This document shows, one piece after another, positions 57,266 to 64,000 of a DNA stretch of 64,000 nucleotides (positions are counted from its first letter, which is position 1; each line of letters opens with the position of its first letter). The stretch is from Codonopsis lanceolata. Its lineage: Eukaryota > Streptophyta > Magnoliopsida > Asterales > Campanulaceae. A program made the position numbers and the translations under genes. The stretch lies in contig CM028377.1 of assembly GCA_013146195.2 (NCBI GenBank), positions 5,804,239 to 5,868,238 on the forward strand, written 5' to 3'. Below the pieces are notes generated by a model. That model was not told where the DNA came from. It did not search any database and saw nothing but the letters and a program-made list of their open reading frames with translations.

Positions 57266-58536
57266 TAATAATATTCATATACAACTAAAAAACAAACACA
57301 TAAAAAGAAAAGTAAGGCATTTCAAATTAACTCTTTAATATAAAAACATAATAATGTCATACAAATTCATCTTTAACCAGGAAATCTCAAAAATATAGTC
57401 TAATACTTAACATCCATTAGCTAACATCTGCTAAGCAAAAAAGAAAAAAAAACATAACAAACACAAAGCTGAACCTAAAATCTAAACATAGTACATAAAT
57501 ACTAAGAGCTAATAAAGTTAATTGTTTCATCAAACGAAAAAAAGCAAATATATTCGCGAACAACTCACGCATTTCATCGTTAGGCACCACCTACAATTTG
57601 ACAACATGTGTGTATATATATTAGTATTATGGGAACATTCACTTACAAAATACAACATAACCAAACACACTAATATAACATACCGTAGTTAAATTGCAAG
57701 GCTATGAAACAGTTGCTCCAATGGCATCTCCAACTGTCACAAATAATGCATAAGGTCTAACCAATTGTTCATTTCTTTTTACTGGTACTTCAATGTGTAC
57801 TTCACACAAATTTGTTCCATTTTCTTCGCCACGTACTTATGTGTTGGGGTTTAAGCTATGAACCCATCCTTTAGATCTGTTATGCTCTTTAGGTATACCC
57901 TAATTCCCTCCTAGATGTCAAATCACGAAATGCTTAAAACAAAAGCAAATATAGTTGAATGATTAAACAATAATGAATACATAACCACACATTTATTTCC
58001 CAATCTTCTTCATTACAATGTATCTATATTACAATAGAGCTCATTCTCACACATGTGCAATTTACTAAAGCTATTTAGAGGTTGAGATTAAATTATCTTT
58101 AAAAATTTAATGGTTGAGATTTACTCTCACATTCACATGTGTGAGAGTAGTTATCCACTTTTAAATCTCTATTTTCTCTTTACAAAGTCACCCCTTACAA
58201 TTAATATTATGAGCAGTCACACCTTGAGATTAATCTTCTAAATCATTACCACTTACAAAACATCAACCTTATATTAATATAATCTCATAATAGAGCTCAA
58301 TTAATTGACTGAGACTATCTGGGTATCGGGGTTGATTCTGCCGTAAAATCAAACTTTCATAGGTCAGTTATATATAACTCCTTACAAATAACCCCCCCTC
58401 AACTAGGGGTCGAGTTTGAATAGCGCCCCTTAACTACCACTTGAAGTAATGTATCTTTCAACTGTAACATTTTTTTTAAATCATACCTTCTATTTAGCCA
58501 TTAGCGTTTCAATTGACGAAATTATATATAATGGCA
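57266..58536 (-). other. Mostly non-coding; possible CACTA transposase remnant
   Basis: Around 57800-57690 one minus-strand frame reads NEQLVRPYALFVTVGDAIGA then TVS-stop-PCNLTTV. This resembles the C-terminal motif (..GDAvGt.VaWP..) of plant En/Spm-associated ORFs, with a stop in place of W. Together with the Ulp1-like piece and the CACTA-like repeats it suggests one decayed CACTA element. The rest shows nothing. Confidence 0.3.
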
Positions 58537-58567
58537 CCGTGCCATAGGCACGGGCACGAAGATCTAG
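58537..58567 (+). mobile_element. Helitron 3' terminus, family B
   Basis: A perfect hairpin CCGTGCC-ATA-GGCACGG (58537-58553), then GCACGAAGAT and CTAG (58564-58567) followed by T. Body to the left, not delimited. Confidence 0.65.
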
Positions 58568-58658
58568 TATATATAGAAGGTAAATCATAATACTCTACTA
58601 GATAGAAAGAAAAAAAAAAGTAAGTCAAATATTATCATAACTTGTTAGCAGAAAATGA

Positions 58659-60200
58659 ATGCACACAAAAATAATTAAAACAATCGAACCACTAGAACCA
58701 ACCCCAACACTTGCACTTGAACAACTAGAAGCATTAGGACCATTAGCGTTACCTCCCTTAGCTCAGCCCTCATTTCTGCCAATTGATTGCTCAATTTCTG
58801 CAAAATGGATTTTCAAACGAAAATTAAAACCCGACGGTTCCATTGATAAGTATAAAGCACGATTGGTCGCAAAAGGGTTTCTTCAAAAAGAAGATGTTGA
58901 TTATTTTGACACTTATGCCCCTGTAACTCGAATTACGTCGATTCGACTATTTATTGCATTTGCAGCTCTGCACGGTCTTGAAAGACATCAAATGGATGTT
59001 AAGACTGCTTTCCTAAATGGGGAACTCAAAGAAGAAATCTATATGAATCAACTAGAAGGATTCATAGCTACGGGCAACGAAAAGAAAGTAAGTCGATTGG
59101 TCAAATCGTTGTACGGATTAAAGCAAGCACCAAAACAATGACATAAACATTTTGATGACGTAGTACTTGCAAATGGGTTCAAGATCAACGAATGTGACAA
59201 ATGTGTGTACGCCAAAAATACACAACATGGTTACAACATTATTTGCCTCTACGTAGATGATATGCTCATCATAGGCAGTAACGACAACATGATCAAGGAC
59301 ACCAAGAAAATGTTGGCCAACAGGTTCGACATGAAAGATCTTGGGATAGATGATGTCATCTTAGGTATTAAAATGTCTAGAACATCCGAGGAAATCATAT
59401 TATCACAATCTCATTACATCGAGAAATTAGTGGAGAAATTCAGCAATGGTGATAATAGTATTGCAAAAACTCCAATTGACCCAAACTTTCATCTCAAAAT
59501 GAACCTACACGAAAGTGTATCTCAAAATGAATACTCTCGTGTCATTGGAAATCTTGTGTATCTAATGAATTGTACGCGACCAGATATTGCTCAAACATTT
59601 AATCGATTGAGCAGATTTAATAGCAATCCCGGACCTGATCATTGGAAGGCTATGGTAAGAGTCCTTAGGTATCTTCGATACACTAAAGACTATGGGTTGC
59701 ACTATTCTAGGTATCCAACAGTAATAGAAGGTTACAGTGACGCCAACTGGATATCCGATACTAACGACTCAAAATCCACAAGTGGATTTGTATTTATACT
59801 TGGTGGTGGTGCTATCGCATGGAAATCTTCCAAACAGACTTGCATCACAAGATCTACAATGGAATTAGAATTTATCGCTTTAGATAAAATAGCGGAAGAA
59901 GCCGAATGGCTACGCAACTTCCTAGAAAATATTCCAGCTTGGCCACAACCAATACCAGCTATATGCATCTATTGCGACAGCGAAGTCGCAATAGGAAGGG
60001 CACAAAACAATATATATAACGGTAAATCACGACACATACGAAGCCGTCACAATACCATTAGGTAACTTCTCTCAAATGAAGTGATCACCATCGATTATAT
60101 TTGATCAAAAGACAACCTAGCGGATCCACTAACTAAAGGTCTGTCTAGAGAGCAAGTATGCAGCTCATCGAAGGGAATGGGCCTCAAGCCTACGAAATAA
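58659..60200 (+). pseudogene. Ty1-copia RT-RNase H pseudogene
   Basis: One frame of 514 codons covers the copia RT and RNase H: KYKARLVAKGFLQKEDVDYF, QMDVKTAFLNGEL, LYGLKQAPKQ, catalytic CLYVDDMLIIG, RNase H YSDANW..KSTSGFVF and finally SKDNLADPLTKGLSREQV. It is interrupted in frame by TGA at 59139-59141 (where copia has W after QAPKQ), TAA at 60063-60065 and TGA at 60102-60104. The small number of lesions suggests a moderately young insertion. Gag, protease and integrase are not upstream. Lineage differs from the copia at 20818 (AKGF.QK.DVDY versus GDGRTQQVGVD). Confidence 0.88.
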
Positions 60201-60783
60201 AGAATAATTTAATGGCAAACCCCACCTAGCTGATTGGAGATCCCATGGTCTAGGTTCAAAGGGACAACCTAACTAAATTAATCTAAAAGACAACACTACA
60301 TGATTTAACTCCTACCCATTCCTATGGTGAAACACACTAGTGTTATCTGTCATGGTGAAGGATAAGATTTGTTTTAATGATTCATATGACTTGACTCGTC
60401 AAGAGGAGTTCTGACAGAACAACTCCTTATAGGCAATCACCTATGTGAATGTAAGAATGACCGATCTTATGAGAATTAAGAGGTTGAAATTCTCTAACAA
60501 ACATTCACAGAACCAGGTATCGTTCAGGGCTAAAATGAACACAAACGAAGAATCACACCCTGTTTGAGGGAAACTGTGTGATTACTATTGTCTTGGTTGA
60601 CATCAAACACTAATCAATTCAAGACACTCAAGTCACTAATTAGTAAGTCATCCCGATAGTATATCAAAAGGAAAGGTTCAAACCCAAAAACCACCCATTC
60701 CAGTATAGTAACCTTCAGTTGTATCTCTGTAAAACATCAATATGTCATCAAACTTACATGATATCTCAATCAATGTGGGGGAT
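60201..60783 (+). mobile_element. Copia 3' internal region and polypurine tract
   Basis: Non-coding spacer between pol and the LTR, ending in the polypurine tract TGTGGGGGAT (60774-60783). Confidence 0.65.
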
Positions 60784-61405
60784 TGTTGGAAACTTGTTTT
60801 AACTAATTGAATAAGCAAAGTCATGTAAGGAAGGAAGTGGGAATCCCACATTGGGAATAAAATGAAAACAACTCTACTTTATAAAGTAGAGCTTTTAGGC
60901 TTTACATTCGGCCCTTGGGCCACTACATTTTTGTGTAGGAGGGAAGACCTAGCTAAGTGCAGGTCCAAACACACGTGGGCACGCGCCGCCGCCCGCCCGT
61001 CCCGACCTGACTCGGCTTGCCTGACTGAACCTTATCTTTTTGCTGCCAGTTCAGTTCAAGTAGAGTGTGACCCTTATGAACCTTTTATGCACCTTAGACG
61101 AAGCGATTCGGCCTTAGACAATGGCGCATTCTGAGCGCTTATGTAAACGGTGTGTCCGTTCGACACGCCAATCGCTTACGGTTGTGTCCGTTTTGGACAC
61201 ACGCCAACTACTCCCAACTGCCACATATAAAATTATCTCTTTCTGCACACCACTTTCTGCCCTAATAGAGATACAACAGCCGTGTTCTGATTCGCCGGTG
61301 ATTGAAGATTGGAAGGATTGGCCTCTTCAATCACGTAAGATTCCAAAACCCTGGGAGACTTACTGGCAGCACCCGTTCATTCCATACACGGTGCCAGTTT
61401 TTGTC
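60784..61405 (+). mobile_element. Copia 3' LTR, right end not defined
   Basis: It begins TGTTGGAAACTTGTTTTAAC directly after the polypurine tract and has the CCCACATTGGGAATAAAATG / CTTTATAAAGTAG promoter-like region common in this LTR type. It shows no clear CA end before the stop codon of the PMEI-like gene at 61406, so the boundary is uncertain. Confidence 0.65.
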
Positions 61406-61981
61406 TTAAGGACAGAGATAATCATCTCGTGGATCTTCATCTACTCTGGAACCAATAATCTTTAGGAATTGGATCAGGCCCTCTACTAATAGTTTAGTTT
61501 CTTTGGTGAATTGAGGAGGCGGAAGTGGTGGGTTATCAAAGTTACCCACACAAACATCTCCCTCGTGCTGAGCCGCAATGGCGCGTCCATGCGCGAGATA
61601 ATATATTTTGAAATTTAAGAATTCATACACATCTTTGTATAAACCGAGGGCCAAACAATAATGACTAGCGTACGAAGATAACCGTGAAAAAACTTCTTGA
61701 TCATGGCTCGAGTTTGCTAATTTTCTCGCAAGAGAATCGGCCAACCGAGCAGTAGAATTCGCGCCCTCTTCGGCTTTCTTGATAAAAATCTGGTTGCGAA
61801 CATTAATATCACCACCATGACTTCGAGTATCAGCTCGCAAAATGCTGAAACACAAGGCCTCGTTAGATGTTTTTAGGCATAAAAAGTGATATCCGGTCCA
61901 AGTTCGTGAAAGGGCGTTAACAGAAAATGTTGCAACTAGAAGGAGAGTAAGCAATCTTGAAAAGGTCATTTGGTTTTGCAC
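61406..61981 (-). CDS. Divergent PMEI-like secreted protein
   Basis: A 191-residue protein with a signal peptide (from Met 61969: MTFSRLLTLLLVATFSVNA). The mature part has the PMEI layout: first cysteine pair in FLCLKTSNEALCFSILRADT, helical middle (EGANSTARLADSLARKLAN), SHYCLALGLYKDVYEFL, and GDVCVGNF-DNPPLPPP near the end, as in the family's GxxxCVGNF-type ending. It lacks the usual SDPR..ADL wording and is the most divergent of the three. The C-terminus (VDEDPRDDYLCP) abuts the copia LTR to its left. A target pectin methylesterase or invertase cannot be predicted. Whether the gene is active is unknown. Confidence 0.75.
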   Translation of the reverse strand: MQNQMTFSRLLTLLLVATFSVNALSRTWTGYHFLCLKTSNEALCFSILRADTRSHGGDINVRNQIFIKKAEEGANSTARLADSLARKLANSSHDQEVFSRLSSYASHYCLALGLYKDVYEFLNFKIYYLAHGRAIAAQHEGDVCVGNFDNPPLPPPQFTKETKLLVEGLIQFLKIIGSRVDEDPRDDYLCP

Positions 61982-63333
61982 AATTTTCTTTTTAATTTGC
62001 TTTCATATTCTTCTTCTAATATTAGATTGCAATTGTTTGCAATTTTCTTATGACCCCTTGTTTCTATGATGTTACAAACAACCCATATTTTTATGACTTT
62101 ATGACATTTCAACTAACGGATTTAGGGTTAGGGACTATCGGTGTCTAAAATTTGTATTCTTTGGTGTGTAGCGTGTATTTGCGTTGTACAATTCCTAATG
62201 GATTTTCTTAAAGTTCAGGGACTAATGGTCTAATTTTCCCTGAAATAAAATTTTATTTTTATTTTTGGAATATTTTCTTAAATTTAAAGTTAATTATGAG
62301 AATTTTTTAATCATTTTTCTGATTATTGAAACAATTATTCATTAATTTTAATTACAAACATATCTTAAATATCAAATGGTTAACTAAATGATAGAATTAT
62401 AATTAAATCCAACTTTGCACCCAAGGAAAATGACCAAAATAATCCTCATGTCACATACAATGTGTCATTTTTCATTAATATTATAAACTCTTATGGACGT
62501 GAGGGGCAAAGTGAGATGAACAAAAAAATTGTGCATGAAAGTGAGACACGTAATTTACAGGTGATGGTGCAACGTTTATTTAAGTAAATACTTTCGGGAG
62601 CGAATCATATTTTGGCCCCATAAAAATTAGGTCAAAAAAACAAATATCTTATCAAAGTTTCTATCAAATCTCACTTTAGTTTTTTATGATTAATTTAATT
62701 CATAGGAGAAATATATACACACACACATATAGGTATGTATGTATATATTTACATATATATAAATATGTAAATATTTATTATTTCTAGTGAAAAATATATA
62801 TTAAAGTTTCATAATTGACAATTTTCATAAATGTATATAGTTTTTTGTATATAAAAATAATAATTAAAAGTAAACAAAAAAATATAAAGGCAAAACATTT
62901 CGCAAAAATCATTAAGTATACGCCTAACTAGTAGTATAAAAAATACAAGTCAAATATTTAATCGGGAAACATTAATCAAAAAGTCAAATAAAACAATATT
63001 GGAGAGAGTATGAAATTAAGAAAAGTTTTTGAAATTTAAAGCAATATTATCAAATATTCATATGACCAATAACTAATAAGTCAACCAAACTTTTCAAAAG
63101 TTGAACATAACTCCAAAATATCCTGAACAAATTCAAAACTGTCATAGATTGAGGCAATCCTTGGAAGATTTTTGTTATAGTAATTTGCGAGATATGGTTT
63201 TCATTTGTGCCAAATTATCGCACTTTTCTGTCGGATTAATAACTTTCCTAAATATTCCTCCTCAAAGAACAATATAATAATGTGATTTTTACACATGTAT
63301 GGAACCTCAAAATTCACCCAAAGATCCAATATA
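61982..63333. other. Intergenic DNA between the two PMEI genes
   Basis: AT-rich, holding the upstream regions of both flanking genes, which are transcribed away from each other. GATTTAGGGTTAGGGACTATCGG at 62118 and AAAGTTCAGGGACTAATGG at 62209 resemble the tips of the MULE family at 2333 and may be a small relic. AATATAATAA at 63271 is a weak TATA candidate for the right gene. Confidence 0.4.
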
Positions 63334-63867
63334 ATGGCCTACAATTCATGCTTGTTGGTGTTTCTCGTTCTATCATTTTCTTACCTAACATCTGCACAAC
63401 CCAAGAATGATATATCGTCAAATGATTTGATAGGTGGTATATGCACATCAACACACAATCCCTCCCTATGTTCACAAGTTTTGCGATCGGATCCTCGGGC
63501 TCAACGGGCAGATCTTCTTGGCCTTGGCCAGATATCAATTGACATAGCCCAAAGCAATGCTAAGGCTACGCTTAACCTTGTCAATTCACTTGCTAGGAAA
63601 ACAACAAATCCAAACTTGAAAGCGAAATATAGTTCTTGCTCTGAGAATTTTGTCGATTCCATCGGTGACCTTAGTGAAGCCAAGAAATATTTGAGCTCCG
63701 GTGACTATTCGAGCGTAAACATTGAAGCCTCCTCTGCACTAGAAGGAGCCGTTACTTGTGACAATAATTTTGGGAAATCAGCACCTGAGGCATCACAGCT
63801 CAAACAAGCTAGTCAGAAATTTCAAGATGTTTGTAGTATCGTTTTGGTTATTTCTAATAGATTGTAA
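63334..63867 (+). CDS. Pectin methylesterase / invertase inhibitor (PMEI) family protein
   Basis: 177 residues from Met 63334, chosen because a signal peptide (AYNSCLLVFLVLSFSYLTSA) starts there. An upstream in-frame ATG at 63295 would add 13 polar residues. The PMEI domain has the first cysteine pair (GGICTSTHNPSLCSQVL), SDPRAQRADLLGLG, the second pair (SSCSENFVDSIGDL .. GAVTCDNNFGK) and a closing CSIVLVISNRL. It is clearly related to the gene at 29165 (NPSLC..L.SDPR..KADL; ETCSEIYSDALDDL; VILVISNKL), suggesting duplicates. It would be exported to the wall or vacuole and inhibit pectin methylesterase or invertase. Single exon, no lesions. Confidence 0.93.
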   Translation: MAYNSCLLVFLVLSFSYLTSAQPKNDISSNDLIGGICTSTHNPSLCSQVLRSDPRAQRADLLGLGQISIDIAQSNAKATLNLVNSLARKTTNPNLKAKYSSCSENFVDSIGDLSEAKKYLSSGDYSSVNIEASSALEGAVTCDNNFGKSAPEASQLKQASQKFQDVCSIVLVISNRL

Positions 63868-64000
63868 TGTGTGATAAGGTAATATTGTTATCACAACTAT
63901 TTTGTGAGATGGAAAGAGTAATATTCTCTCCATTCTAAATAAATGTTCACTTTTTATTTTAGTTTATTTTAAAATAATAGCTTCATTTCTTAAAAAAAGA
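63868..64000. other. 3' flank of the PMEI gene
   Basis: Non-coding AT-rich sequence with AATAAATG-type polyadenylation-like signals at about 63938; nothing else seen. Confidence 0.4.

Overview
This window is nuclear DNA from a flowering plant, most likely a eudicot; I cannot name the species. It is AT-rich, has long non-coding stretches, and is packed with plant-type mobile elements: Ty1-copia, large-LTR and SIRE-like retrotransposons, an L1-type LINE, SINEs, Helitrons, and MULE, hAT, CACTA and Stowaway-like elements. Only three intact protein genes are convincing. All three are intronless members of the pectin methylesterase / invertase inhibitor (PMEI) family: 29165-29728 (-), 61406-61981 (-) and 63334-63867 (+).

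Left third (1-25 kb). A SIRE-like LTR end and a frameshifted gag-like ORF on the minus strand (1-2164) are followed by a 1.83 kb Mutator-like element (2333-4159). It has 220 bp terminal inverted repeats and a perfect 9 bp target duplication, and carries a broken N-terminal piece of a HARBI1/ALP1-like gene. A Stowaway-like MITE, an LTR-like block and a 4.06 kb solo LTR (7075-11135, 5 bp duplication CTTTT) come next. Then come two copies of a multimeric tRNA-like SINE, a Helitron 3' end, and a copia element with LTR, primer site and decayed gag-protease (15329-18745). Where the copia homology stops there is a 13-unit hairpin satellite (18886-19723). A 5'-truncated copia RT-RNase H ORF (20818-22182) and a hAT-like element (22531-22973) follow.

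Middle (25-43 kb). A decayed Helitron helicase lies beside its 3' terminus, and a related 340 bp repeat elsewhere in the window shows the empty target site. Also here are two SINEs with 15 bp target duplications, the first PMEI gene, a 1.06 kb hAT-type element, a third tRNA-like SINE, several tandem repeats (one between two outward-lying Helitron ends, one with a 137 bp higher-order period) and an inverted copy of the 4 kb LTR that runs into a 100-N assembly gap and contains a CAAGA-type minisatellite.

Right third (43-64 kb). A SIRE-like element has a complete 1.24 kb LTR (44149-45384). A second LTR-like block on the minus strand follows, then a LINE fragment and a near full-length LINE (49175-54855, minus strand) whose ORFs carry stops and frameshifts. 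CACTA-like remnants, a further Helitron end and a copia pol pseudogene with its 3' LTR (58659-61405) come next. The last two PMEI genes face away from each other in the final 2.6 kb.

The genes do not form a pathway or operon. The only functional theme is inhibition of cell-wall or vacuolar carbohydrate enzymes by the PMEI proteins. The rest records repeated, often nested, transposon insertion and decay.
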